Below, one piece after another: positions 43,932-53,236 of a DNA stretch of 64,000 nt (within the stretch, counting starts at the first letter, position 1; each line of letters starts with the position of its first letter). The notes below the pieces were generated by a model, which saw only the letters and a list, made by a program, of their open reading frames with translations, was not told the DNA's origin and made no database searches. The translations under genes and the position numbers were made by a program. Origin of the DNA: Roseiarcus sp963794655 (GTDB lineage Bacteria > Pseudomonadota > Alphaproteobacteria > Rhizobiales > Beijerinckiaceae); contig CAWCEV010000008.1 of NCBI GenBank assembly GCA_963794655.1, positions 1,116,001 through 1,180,000 of the forward strand, written 5' to 3'.

Positions 43932-44588
43932 TCAGATTTCGTCAGCGAATGCGTCTTCCTTGGTCTCATGACGCATGATCAGCGGCGCTTGCGCCAGCGC
44001 AAAAATAATGGTGATCGGCAAGACGCCAAAGGTCTTGAAGACCACCCACTGGTCCCAGGTCAACACGTGGCGCAGCACTTCGTTCGCACCGGCAAGCGCG
44101 AAGAAGAAGACTCCCCAACGAATGGTCAATTGCCGCCAGCCGGCGGCGTCGAGATGGAACGCTGCGTCAAGGACGATGGGAAGCAGCATTTTGCCGAACG
44201 CCATCGAGCCGAGGAGCGCGGCGCCGAACAGGCAGTAGATCAGCGTCAGCTTGATCTCGATGAAGGTCTTGTCCTGCAGCCAGAGGGTCAGGGCGCCGAA
44301 GACCAGCACCATTCCAGCAGTGACCATGGGCATCGCCGCGAGGCGCCGGGTCAGCGCGAAGGAAATGATCAGCGCGACGATCGACGCCGGTATCAATACC
44401 GCGGTCGCCGTCAACATGCCGGCCTTGTCGGGCGGAAAGTCCTGAGGCAACAGCCCGCCGACGAGTCCGTGGAAGAGGGCCGGCCTCGAATTGGCGATAA
44501 AGAACAGCACGAGCGGCCCGAACTCGAGCGGCAGTTTTACCATCGGGCTTAAAGGCTTGCGCGGCGGGGCGGCAGCGGTCTCAGTCAT
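43932..44588 (-). CDS. Septation protein A (YciB/IspZ family)
   Basis: 218-residue inner-membrane protein with five to six helices; in enterics YciB interacts with elongation and division proteins and helps maintain the envelope. The family pattern KLPLEFGPLVLFFIANSR opens the protein and GWRQLTIRWGVFFFALAGANE lies near residue 140. ATG 44588 (MTETAAAPP) is chosen; the frame reaches 44606 only with a TTG. The ftsY stop lies 25 bases upstream, so the two may be co-transcribed. Confidence 0.92.
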   Translation of the reverse strand: MTETAAAPPRKPLSPMVKLPLEFGPLVLFFIANSRPALFHGLVGGLLPQDFPPDKAGMLTATAVLIPASIVALIISFALTRRLAAMPMVTAGMVLVFGALTLWLQDKTFIEIKLTLIYCLFGAALLGSMAFGKMLLPIVLDAAFHLDAAGWRQLTIRWGVFFFALAGANEVLRHVLTWDQWVVFKTFGVLPITIIFALAQAPLIMRHETKEDAFADEI

Positions 44589-44612
44589 CGCGTCCTCGTC
44601 ATTCAAGCGCTC

Positions 44613-45689
44613 TCATGCCTCCGCTCGCTCGAGCCCCGCAATCGCCTCGGCGAAGTCGCGGGCGGCGAAGGGTTCGAGATCGTCGACGCCCTCGCCGACG
44701 CCGATGAAATGCACGGGAAGCGCGAACTTGTCCGCGATAGCGACCAGGATGCCTCCCCGCGCGGTGCCGTCGAGCTTGGTCATCACCAGGCCGGTGACGC
44801 CAGCGATGCGGCCGAAGATCTCGACCTGACTCAGCGCGTTCTGACCGACCGTCGCGTCAAGAACGAGCAACACCGCGTGGGGCGCTTGAGGGTCGACCTT
44901 CTTCATCACCCGGATGATCTTTTCAAGCTCGCTCATGAGTTCCGCCCGATTCTGCAATCGCCCGGCGGTGTCCATCAGCACAACGTCGACGCCAAGCTCG
45001 CGGGCCTTGGCCAGCGCGTCAAACGCAAGCCCGGCCGCATCGGCGCCCTGCTCGCGCTCGACGAGCGCGGAAAACGTGCGCCGCGCCCAGATGCGCAATT
45101 GCTCAATCGCCGCCGCGCGGAAGGTGTCGCCGGCGGCGAGCAGGACAGTCTTCCCCTCAGCGGCGAATTTGGCCGCGAGCTTGCCGATCGTCGTCGTCTT
45201 GCCCGAGCCGTTGACGCCAACGACGAGGATCACGAAGGGACGCTTGTTCGGGTCGACGAGCAGCGGATGGGCGACCGGGGCGAGCGTTCGTTCGATTTCG
45301 GCCGCCAGAATCTCTTTGACCTCTTCCGGATTGATCCCGCGCTCGTAGCGCCCGCGCGCGACGGCCTCGCGGATGCGAGAGGCGGCGGCCAAGCCGAGGT
45401 CGGCCTGGATGAGAACGTCCTCGAGATCGTCGAGGGACCCTGCGTCGAGCTTGCGCTTGGTGAAGATATCGGCAACGCCGCGGGCGATGGCGGTCGACGA
45501 GCGCGAGAGGCCCTGCCGCAGGCGCTGAAGCCAGCTCCTTTTCGGCTCGGCGGCGCGCGGTTCGGCAGGAGCCGCGGCGGGCAGCGGCGGTTGCTCCGGC
45601 TCGACCGGCGACGCGGTCGCGACATCGGCGCCGCCAAACCAGCGGCGCATAACGCCCGGTTTCGCCTTCTTCTGATCGTCCTCATCCAA
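44613..45689 (-). CDS. ftsY: Signal recognition particle receptor FtsY
   Basis: 358-residue SRP GTPase that docks ribosome-SRP complexes at the inner membrane. Short acidic/Pro-rich A domain (residues 1-55), N domain helices, P-loop GVNGSGKTT at 158-166, DTFRAAAIEQL, DTAGRLQN and TKLDGTARGG, all SRP GTPase motifs. Start: TTG 45689 has CGAGG upstream; ATG at 45650 would drop 13 residues and is the alternative. Divergent from the pseudouridine synthase. Confidence 0.95.
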   Translation of the reverse strand: MDEDDQKKAKPGVMRRWFGGADVATASPVEPEQPPLPAAAPAEPRAAEPKRSWLQRLRQGLSRSSTAIARGVADIFTKRKLDAGSLDDLEDVLIQADLGLAAASRIREAVARGRYERGINPEEVKEILAAEIERTLAPVAHPLLVDPNKRPFVILVVGVNGSGKTTTIGKLAAKFAAEGKTVLLAAGDTFRAAAIEQLRIWARRTFSALVEREQGADAAGLAFDALAKARELGVDVVLMDTAGRLQNRAELMSELEKIIRVMKKVDPQAPHAVLLVLDATVGQNALSQVEIFGRIAGVTGLVMTKLDGTARGGILVAIADKFALPVHFIGVGEGVDDLEPFAARDFAEAIAGLERAEA

Positions 45690-45751
45690 TGTAAAAAACC
45701 TCGTGACGGCGCCCTATGCGGCGAGGGCCGGGTTGGCATACCACTCAACCC

Positions 45752-46447
45752 ATGACGCCGGAAGAAACAAGAGCGCGGCTCCTCTATCGCGACGGTCTGA
45801 TGCTGGTCATCGACAAGCCGGCGGGGGTTGCGGTTCATCGCGGCCCGAAAGGCGGGGCGAGCCTCGAGGATGATTTTGATGCATTGAGGTTCGGCTTGCC
45901 GCGAAACCCGGCGCTCGCGCATCGGCTCGACCGCGACACCGCAGGCTGCCTCATTCTCGGCCGCCACCACAAGGCGCTGGAGATATTGGGGCTTCTGTTC
46001 AAGCAGGGGAAAATCGCCAAGACCTATTGGGCGATCGTCGCCGGCGGTCCGGAGGGCGAAGAGGGCGCGATCGATCTGCCGCTCGGGCGCCTCGATGACA
46101 GGCGCGGCTGGTGGATGAAGGTCGATCCGAACGGGCAAAGGGCGCTCACTCACTGGCGCGTCCGGGGCCGCGGCCAATGGCGCGGCGCGCCGATCGCCTT
46201 GCTCGAACTCGAGCCGAAGACGGGCCGCACCCACCAGTTGCGCGTCCACTGCGCTGCCGAGGGCTGGCCTATCCTTGGAGACGCGATCTACGGCGAACGG
46301 GCCGAGCTGCCGCTGCAGTTGCTCGCGCGCAAGGTCGTCGTGCCGCTGGCAAAGGGAAAGCCGCCGATCGAAGTCGAGGCGCCGGCCCCGCCGCACATGC
46401 AGGAGACGCTCATGGCGTGCGGATCATGGGGCGACAAAAACGTCTAA
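45752..46447 (+). CDS. RluA-family pseudouridine synthase
   Basis: 231-residue RNA pseudouridine synthase without an S4 domain. HRLDRDTAG around D60 is the RluA catalytic loop; YRDGLMLVIDKPAGVAVH opens the fold and LEPKTGRTHQLRVHCA is the conserved central strand. Whether it modifies rRNA or tRNA cannot be told. ATG 45752 chosen over 45716, which lacks a matching N-terminus. Confidence 0.92.
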   Translation: MTPEETRARLLYRDGLMLVIDKPAGVAVHRGPKGGASLEDDFDALRFGLPRNPALAHRLDRDTAGCLILGRHHKALEILGLLFKQGKIAKTYWAIVAGGPEGEEGAIDLPLGRLDDRRGWWMKVDPNGQRALTHWRVRGRGQWRGAPIALLELEPKTGRTHQLRVHCAAEGWPILGDAIYGERAELPLQLLARKVVVPLAKGKPPIEVEAPAPPHMQETLMACGSWGDKNV

Positions 46448-46539
46448 GGCCTGTTTGCCCCGAAGCGGTGTGACGCGGCGCACAGATTTCTTGTGCGCCG
46501 CACACTAGTCTCCCTCTGTCACTTGCAGGGAACGACAGA

Positions 46540-47538
46540 ATGACCCTTGTCGAAAACCGCGCGTCTCCGGCGCCGCCGACCCCTCTCGAATGGTTCGAGC
46601 CCCCTAAGGCGCTCATCGAGGCCAACGTCCGGGCGCTCCGCGGCTTCAACACCGCACTCGATGTCGTCTTCTACGACGTGCCGGGTTTGCGTCAGTCGCT
46701 TCGGGAGACCGATCCCGAGTGCCTGGCGCGGAATGAGAAGCTCCCCTCGCGCCTCATCGAAGTCGACGCCCTGAGCGATCCCGAAGGCGCGCTGCTGCTG
46801 ATCGACGCGACCACGGCGCCTTACGTGCATCGCTACAAGGACGTGTCGGAATTTCTGCAGTCCCTTTATCCCGAATCCAAGAACGTGGGCGCCGTCACCA
46901 TCACGGGCGTGGGGAGTTCCGCGCTGGGGAGTGCGGCCTTCGCCTGGGACGTTTCGGCGGCGCTCAAGACATCGGTGTTGGCGATCGTTCCGGGCTACGG
47001 CGTCGCCGACGTCGTCATGCAAGGACTCGGCGGCTGGTTTGGCTTTGGCCTCTACAACTACCTGCACGCCAAGAGCGCAGTTCAGCTTGCGCTCGCCGCC
47101 ACGGCCCCGCAGATCGCGCGCATCGGCCGCAATCTCGCGGCCACCGCTCCCGGCGCGGAAACCCTCCGCGGCGCGCCGGTGTTCCGCACCGGCTCGGGCT
47201 CGTCCGACGTGCTGCACGCCCTGCTTCGCGACCGCGCCCGACCGTTCGAGCTGCTCGTCGGCCACAGCAAGGGCGCCCTGCAGATCGGCAACGCCATTGC
47301 CTCCCTTCCCGCGAATCGCACCGCCGGGCTGCGCGTCGTGACGCTCGGCTGCCCGATCGTGGAGGCGGTCGACGGCGTCCGCTACCACCAATATCTCGGC
47401 CTTTATGATGCGCTCGGGCAGCTCAACAGCTGGGGCAATCAGCCGTATGTCTGGACGAAGACCTGGCACAGCACCGATCCCGTCTTTCCGCCGGCCATGG
47501 ATGCCGGCGTGCTGGTCGAGGAGGCGCCTCAGCGGTGA
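46540..47538 (+). CDS. Alpha/beta-hydrolase-like protein of unknown role
   Basis: 332-residue protein not assigned to a named family. A nucleophile-elbow motif GHSKG (in LLVGHSKGALQIGNAI, near residue 245) suggests a serine hydrolase; the strand before it (PFELLVGH) and the later DAGVL region fit the fold loosely. Residues about 110-180 are Gly/Ala-rich and hydrophobic (VVMQGLGGWFGFGLYNYL) and might contact lipid or a granule. Start ATG 46540 follows an AGGGA ribosome site. It precedes the transglutaminase gene by about 120 bases on the same strand. Confidence 0.6.
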   Translation: MTLVENRASPAPPTPLEWFEPPKALIEANVRALRGFNTALDVVFYDVPGLRQSLRETDPECLARNEKLPSRLIEVDALSDPEGALLLIDATTAPYVHRYKDVSEFLQSLYPESKNVGAVTITGVGSSALGSAAFAWDVSAALKTSVLAIVPGYGVADVVMQGLGGWFGFGLYNYLHAKSAVQLALAATAPQIARIGRNLAATAPGAETLRGAPVFRTGSGSSDVLHALLRDRARPFELLVGHSKGALQIGNAIASLPANRTAGLRVVTLGCPIVEAVDGVRYHQYLGLYDALGQLNSWGNQPYVWTKTWHSTDPVFPPAMDAGVLVEEAPQR

Positions 47539-47659
47539 AAGCCGTTCTCGCGATCGGGAGAGGGAGTCAGGCTCCGCAGCCGCGTAAAGATTGTGCGACG
47601 CAATAGCATGTGACAGGGATAGGCGTCTCTCTCACAAAAAAGCCGGCGCCCACGACCCC

Positions 47660-50600
47660 ATGTCCATACGAGCCGCCATCCATCACCTGACGCATTACAT
47701 CTATGACCGGCCGGTCTCGCTCGGGCCGCAGATCATTCGCCTCCGGCCCGCGCCGCACAGCCGGACCCGGGTCATCTCGCACTCGCTGAAAGTCACGCCC
47801 GCCAATCATTTCGTGAATCACCAGCAGGACCCTTACGGCAACTGGCTCGCCCGCTACGTCTTTCCGGAGCTCGTCAACGAACTGAAAATCGAAGTCGACG
47901 TCGTCGCCGACATGACGGTCTACAACCCGTTCGATTTCTTCGTCGAAGAGAGCGCCGAACATTGGCCGTTCGAATATGGCGAGGACCTCCGGCCCGATCT
48001 CGTCATCTATCGCACGCCCGAACCCGCCGGACCGCGCCTGCAGGCGTTTCTGAACCGGATCGACCGGTCGCAAAAACGCACCGTCGATTTCGTGGTCGAT
48101 CTCAACAGCCGCCTGTCGCGCGAGATCAAATATCTCATCCGCATGGAGCCGGGGGTACAGAGCCCCGAGGAAACGCTCGAGCGCGCGTCCGGCTCCTGCC
48201 GCGATTCGAGCTGGCTCCTCGTTCAGATCCTGCGCAACCTCGGCTTCGCGGCCCGCTTCGTGTCCGGCTATCTCATTCAGCTCAAGCCTGATCTCGTCGC
48301 CCTCGACGGCCCGCCGGGGACCGACCACGACTTCACCGACCTGCACGCCTGGGCCGAGGTCTATCTCCCGGGCGCCGGCTGGATCGGGCTCGATCCGACC
48401 TCAGGTCTCCTGACCGGCGAAAGCCATATTCCGCTCGCCGCGACGCCGCATTACCGCAACGCCGCGCCGATTTCGGGCCTGGCCAGTTTCGCCATTGTCG
48501 ATTTCAAATTCGATATGCGCGTCGAGCGCGTCGCCGAACATCCGCGCATCACCAAGCCGTTCTCGGAAACCGCGTGGAAGGCGCTCGACGCTCTCGGCGA
48601 AGAGGTCGACAGGCGGCTCACCGCCGATGATGTCCGCCTCACCATGGGCGGCGAGCCGACTTTCGTCTCGATCGACGATTTCGAAGCCGGCGAGTGGAAC
48701 ACCGACGCCGTCGGCCCGACCAAGCGCGAACTCGCCGACCGGCTCATCCGGCGCCTGCGCGACCGTTTCGCGCCCGGAGGCTTCCTGCACTATGGGCAGG
48801 GCAAATGGTATCCGGGCGAGACCCTGCCGCGCTGGACCTTCTCGCTCTACTGGCGGCGCGACCTGAAGCCGATCTGGCTCAACCCCAAGCGAATCGCGGT
48901 CGAGGGCATGGACGGCGAGGCAACCAGCGCAAGCGCGCGAGCGCTGCTCGACGCGATCGCCTCCGAGCTCGGCGTCGAGTCCGACTTTGTCGCCCCGGCT
49001 TACGAGGATCCGGCCGAGTGGATCGTCAAGGAGGCGAACCTGCCGCCGAACGTCTCGCCGGAAAATTCAAAGCTCAAGGATCCCGAGGAGCGCCACCGGA
49101 TCGCCCGCGTCTTTTCGCGCGGCCTGACCGAGCCCTCGGGCTATGTGCTGCCGGTCCAGCGCTGGCAGGCGCAGGCCAATGGGCATCGCTGGCGCAGTGA
49201 AAAATGGAAGACCCGCCGCGGCGCGCTGCATCTCGTTCCGGGCGACAGTCCGGTCGGCTACCGCCTGCCGCTCGGCGCGCTGCCCTATGTTCCGCCGGCG
49301 TCATTCCCCTATATCGTCGAGGCCGATCCGACCGAGCCGCGCGGTCCGTTGCCGGATTTTCATGACTCGCAGGAGCGCGCCCAGCGGGTCGCTTCGTTCG
49401 CGGCCTCGGAAACGAGCCAGCAGGAACGGATCGAGCAGCGGCTCGGCGATATCGACGGGGCGGTCCGCACCGCGGTCACGGTCGAGGCGCGCGACGGTCA
49501 TCTCTGCGTCTTCCTCCCGCCGGTCGAGCGGCTCGAGGATTATCTCGAGCTTGTCGCCGCCGCCGAGGCGGCCGCCGAAAAGGTCGGCCTGCCCGTGCAG
49601 ATCGAGGGCTACCCGCCGCCGGCCGATCCGCGCATGAACGTCATTCGCGTCGCGCCGGATCCGGGCGTGATCGAGGTCAACATCCATCCCTCGGCGAGCT
49701 GGCGCGAGTGCGTCGCCACGACCGAGGCGGTCTATGAGGAAGCGCGGCTCGCGCGGCTCGGCGCCGACAAATTCATGATCGACGGCAAGCATTCGGGAAC
49801 CGGCGGCGGCAATCACGTCGTGGTCGGCGGGGCGACGCCGCTCGACAGCCCGTTTCTCCGCCGCCCCGACCTCCTGAAAAGCCTCGTCACCCATTGGCTG
49901 AGGCACCCGAGCCTCAGCTATTTCTTCTCCGGACTGTTCATCGGCCCGACCAGCCAGGCGCCGCGCGTCGACGAAGCGCGCCACGACTCTCTCTACGAGC
50001 TCGAGATCGCGCTCGCCCAGATCCCGTCGCCCGGAAAAGGCGAGAGCCCGCGTCCGTGGCTGCTCGATCGCCTGATGCGCAATCTCCTCACCGACGTGAC
50101 CGGCAACACGCACCGGGCGGAAATCTGCATCGACAAGCTTTATTCGCCCGACGGCCCGACCGGGCGTCTCGGCCTGATCGAGTTTCGCGGCTTCGAGATG
50201 CCGCCGGACCCGCGCATGAGCCTCGCCCAGCAATTGCTGATCCGCGGGATCCTCTCGCGGCTATGGCGCGATCCGCTGAGCGGGCCCTTGCCGCGCTGGG
50301 GATCGTCGCTGCACGACCGGTTCATGCTGCCGCACTTCGTGTGGGAGGATTTGCTCGACGTGCTCGCCGATCTCAAGGCGCACGGGCTGCCCTTCCGCTC
50401 CGACTGGTACGAGGCGCAGGCCGAGTTCCGCTTTCCGTTCTGCGGCGAGGTCGAATACGAGGGCGTCAAGCTCGAACTGAGGCAGGCGCTCGAGCCCTGG
50501 CATGTGCTGGGCGAGACGGGCGCGATCGGCGGCACCGCGCGATACACCAATTCTTCGACCGAACGCCTGCAGGTCAAGCTTACGACCTCCGATCCCGACC

Positions 50601-50983
50601 GCTACCTCGTCGCCTGCAACGGCCGGCGCGTTCCCTTGCGCGGGACTTCGACCGAAGGCGTTGCGGTCGCGGCCGTGCGCTTTAAGGCCTGGAAGCCGGC
50701 GATGGCGATGCACCCGACCGTGCCGGTCCAGGCGCCGCTGGTTCTGGATATTTTCGACGCCTGGAGCGGTCGCGCGCTCGGCGGCTGCGTCTATCACGTC
50801 GCCCATCCGGGCGGGCGCAGCTACGACACTTTTCCGGTCAACTCCAACGAGGCCGAAGCGCGCCGCCTCGCGCGCTTCGAGGCCCGCGGCCACACCCCCG
50901 GCGCCTACGAGCCGCCCCCGGAGACGCCGCATCCCGAGTTTCCGCTGACGCTGGATTTGCGGAGGCCGGCGAACATTCCGTAG
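47660..50983 (+). CDS. Transglutaminase-like protein with DUF2126 domain
   Basis: 1107-residue protein. N-terminal bacterial transglutaminase domain (about residues 1-90), then a transglutaminase/protease core with C180 in SGSCRDSSW, H229 in DLHAWAEV and D245 in GLDPTSG forming the Cys-His-Asp triad, then a long DUF2126 region (about 320-1107). Homologues are usually encoded beside a circularly permuted ATP-grasp protein and an alpha-E domain protein, thought to make or cut an unusual peptide; neither gene is here. ATG 47660 (MSIRAAIHHLTHY) chosen over 47591. Its stop abuts that of the convergent racemase pseudogene. Confidence 0.93.
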   Translation: MSIRAAIHHLTHYIYDRPVSLGPQIIRLRPAPHSRTRVISHSLKVTPANHFVNHQQDPYGNWLARYVFPELVNELKIEVDVVADMTVYNPFDFFVEESAEHWPFEYGEDLRPDLVIYRTPEPAGPRLQAFLNRIDRSQKRTVDFVVDLNSRLSREIKYLIRMEPGVQSPEETLERASGSCRDSSWLLVQILRNLGFAARFVSGYLIQLKPDLVALDGPPGTDHDFTDLHAWAEVYLPGAGWIGLDPTSGLLTGESHIPLAATPHYRNAAPISGLASFAIVDFKFDMRVERVAEHPRITKPFSETAWKALDALGEEVDRRLTADDVRLTMGGEPTFVSIDDFEAGEWNTDAVGPTKRELADRLIRRLRDRFAPGGFLHYGQGKWYPGETLPRWTFSLYWRRDLKPIWLNPKRIAVEGMDGEATSASARALLDAIASELGVESDFVAPAYEDPAEWIVKEANLPPNVSPENSKLKDPEERHRIARVFSRGLTEPSGYVLPVQRWQAQANGHRWRSEKWKTRRGALHLVPGDSPVGYRLPLGALPYVPPASFPYIVEADPTEPRGPLPDFHDSQERAQRVASFAASETSQQERIEQRLGDIDGAVRTAVTVEARDGHLCVFLPPVERLEDYLELVAAAEAAAEKVGLPVQIEGYPPPADPRMNVIRVAPDPGVIEVNIHPSASWRECVATTEAVYEEARLARLGADKFMIDGKHSGTGGGNHVVVGGATPLDSPFLRRPDLLKSLVTHWLRHPSLSYFFSGLFIGPTSQAPRVDEARHDSLYELEIALAQIPSPGKGESPRPWLLDRLMRNLLTDVTGNTHRAEICIDKLYSPDGPTGRLGLIEFRGFEMPPDPRMSLAQQLLIRGILSRLWRDPLSGPLPRWGSSLHDRFMLPHFVWEDLLDVLADLKAHGLPFRSDWYEAQAEFRFPFCGEVEYEGVKLELRQALEPWHVLGETGAIGGTARYTNSSTERLQVKLTTSDPDRYLVACNGRRVPLRGTSTEGVAVAAVRFKAWKPAMAMHPTVPVQAPLVLDIFDAWSGRALGGCVYHVAHPGGRSYDTFPVNSNEAEARRLARFEARGHTPGAYEPPPETPHPEFPLTLDLRRPANIP

Positions 50984-52066
50984 TTACAGCGCATAGCGCC
51001 TGACTGCGTCTTCGTCCCAGCGCAATCCGAGGCCAGGACCGACGGCGGTCAACGATCCGTGGACCACGCGGGCCCTCTCTGAGACGATGGGCGCGGCCAT
51101 ATCGACATACTCCAGCCAGTGAGCGGTCGGAGTGATTGGAAGCATGTGCGCGCTCGCCTCAATGAAGATATGGCTGGAGACGGGCAGGGACGCTGCCTCC
51201 GCCTACCCCATAGCGCTGAGCCAGCCCGTCACGCCGCCGATTTTCATGATGTCCAGCATCGCGAAATCGCTCGCGCCGGCCGCGATCGACTTGGCCATGT
51301 CGCGGGGAAACCACCAGTTCTCGCCCGTCTGGATTCGCGCGGGCGAGCCGCTGCGCACGCGGGCGTGGCCCTCCACATCCTCCGCAGGGACTGGCTCTTC
51401 GACCCAGTGGATGTCGTATTCCGCCAGTCGCTCGATTCGGCTGCGGGCTTCAAGAGGGTCGAGCGACTGGTTGTAGTCGACCATCAACGCCACTTTGGCG
51501 CCGATCAGTTTTCGGACGGCGGCAACGGTTACAACGTCTTTCTCCACCCCGCCGTCGCCGATCTTGATCTTGATGCCACGAAAGCCATTTTCGAGCGATC
51601 GCCCGATCGCCGGCTCGTCCGTCTTCGGATCCAGTACGCCGAAACTGTCGTAGGCCATGATCGGTCTTGGCTCGCCGCCAAGAAGTCGAACGACCGGCCA
51701 TTGCGCCGCCTTCCCAAGGGCATCCCAAAAAGCCATGTCCAGGCCCGCGACCGCCATGCCGACGAGACCCTGCCAGCCAAGCAGGCGAAACCGGCGGTTG
51801 AACTCGCGCATCCGTTCGAAGGGCGCGACCGACTTGCCCGCGATATCGCGGCCCATCTCTTCGACGAACCGGGACAGCGGGCCCAGCGCGAGCGGCGTGT
51901 ACGCGAAGAGGTAGGCGGTTCCCGTCACGCCTTCCTCCGTAAGTACGTCGATCAGCACCAGCGGTGCTGAAGGTATCGCACCGACCGCTGTTCGAACGGG
52001 GCGTTCAAGCGGCACGTTGACCGGCCGCGCCTTGACTTCACGCAACGTGAGTGAGCCTCCCCCCAT
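50984..52066 (-). pseudogene. Mandelate-racemase-like enolase superfamily gene with in-frame TAG
   Basis: Reading from ATG 52066 to TAA 50984 is exactly 361 codons, matching mandelate racemase length (about 359), but codon 288 is TAG (51203-51205). All eight catalytic residues of the MR subgroup are present at a constant +2 offset from the known enzyme: K166 and K168 (IKIKIG), D197 (VDYNQSL), E223 (WVEEP), E249 (TGENW), D272 (LDIMKIGG), and beyond the stop H299 (SSHIF) and E319 (HWLE). The stop therefore removes the general base His. The TAG stands where relatives have a Leu (GW..A.ALAQ), so TTG to TAG is the simplest origin. The rest is intact, which suggests a recent loss, suppression, or a base error. 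It is divergent from a TetR regulator. Confidence 0.88.
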
Positions 52067-52127
52067 CGCGAACCCTCCCCTCTGAAACCCGGGCGACCGC
52101 GATTATCGACAGAGAAGCCGGTGCGAC

Positions 52128-52144
52128 AACTCACTAGTCGGTAT
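52128..52144. promoter_or_regulatory. Possible TetR operator in the divergent gap
   Basis: A degenerate palindrome centred on CTAG (52134-52137), with right half TCGGTA and a partial left half AACTCA. It lies between the racemase-like gene and the tetR start, 25 bases before the latter. Confidence 0.28.
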
Positions 52145-52168
52145 ACAAGTGTCCGCTGGAGTCCAACG

Positions 52169-52780
52169 ATGGGCAAGCAGAAGGTCGATGCGAAGCGCCG
52201 CATCATTCAGGCCGCGTACGAATTGTTCTACCGGAGCGGCTTCGCTCGCGTTAGTGTGGATCTCATCGCGGAGAGGGCTGGGTTCACCAAACGCACCCTC
52301 TACTATCATTTCGAAAGCAAAGATCACCTGCTCGCCGAGGTCATTCAATTCCACCACATGCTGGCGATGGAGCGGATCAGGGGGTGGGGCGATCGGCTCG
52401 CGGGCGAACTCGATGCCTTTGTCAACTCGCTCTTTTCGCAACTGGCGGACTGGGCGGCAAAGCCCCGCTGGGCCGGTCCCGGTTTCACCAGAATTGTCAT
52501 GGAGCTCGCCGACCTGCCAGGACATCCGGCTCGCGCCCTCGCGAGCCGCCATAAGATCGCGGTCGAAACTTGGCTCGCAGGGCAGCTCGCGGCCAAGGGA
52601 GCTGCGGGCCCGGATCAGCTTGCGCGTCACATCGTCCTTCTGCTCGAGGGGACGACCGCGCTCATGCTGATCCATGGGGATCGACGATATGCGAACGCCG
52701 CCGCGGAGGCCGCCAAAGCCCTTGCCAGCATGGGGCGCCGCACGCCCGTCACGACCAGGAGGCCGCTCGCCCACGCTTGA
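52169..52780 (+). CDS. TetR family transcription regulator
   Basis: 203-residue repressor. N-terminal helix-turn-helix of about residues 10-56: RRIIQAAYELFYRSGFARVS, then DLIAERAGFTKRTLYYHFESK with the KxxLYxHF recognition-helix signature. The C-terminal ligand domain is all helical. Start ATG 52169; a longer reading to 52121 lacks support. Divergent from the racemase-like gene, which it probably controls; inducer unknown. Confidence 0.9.
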   Translation: MGKQKVDAKRRIIQAAYELFYRSGFARVSVDLIAERAGFTKRTLYYHFESKDHLLAEVIQFHHMLAMERIRGWGDRLAGELDAFVNSLFSQLADWAAKPRWAGPGFTRIVMELADLPGHPARALASRHKIAVETWLAGQLAAKGAAGPDQLARHIVLLLEGTTALMLIHGDRRYANAAAEAAKALASMGRRTPVTTRRPLAHA

Positions 52781-53236
52781 TTTGAGGCGGCCGACGGGAA
52801 CTGAGCAGAAGGGAACCGACTCGCGGCCGAACCGCCCCGTATCGGGCGATGTGCGTCGCCGTCGAAAGGTCACTGAGGGGAGCTCAAAAAAATCGACTTT
52901 GTCTTGACCGGCCGAATGGCCTATGTTACTGTTTTTCAGAATCATGGGCCGCCAAGGGCGGGAAATGGCAAGGGTGGAAATCACTTATTATGTTAGTTGA
53001 ATTATGCCCTCCGCTATCGCCGAAGATCGGGCCGCCGGGCGCCAAGCGCAAAGGCCGCCAAGTCTAAGCCGGCTTGGGGCTCGGCGGCGGCCCTCGCGCA
53101 ACTGGGAACGGTTCCGAAATGGCGCCACGAGGATTTGGAATCCAAGGACGACGGAGTGCGCGGAAAATGGCGCCCAAGATTCTGAAATCATTTGGGACGC
53201 GCTCGTTCTGTTCGCGACGGTTTCCCCGGGGCGACC
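52781..53236. other. Intergenic region without a convincing gene
   Basis: 456 bases between tetR and the convergent PEP-mutase gene. Two imperfect direct repeats of about 26 bases start at 53117 and 53165 (both AAATGGCGCC then a GATT..GAATC-type tail). Short overlapping ORFs here have no family resemblance. An AT-rich patch lies at about 52960-53005. The region may hold remnants of a lost gene. Confidence 0.4.
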
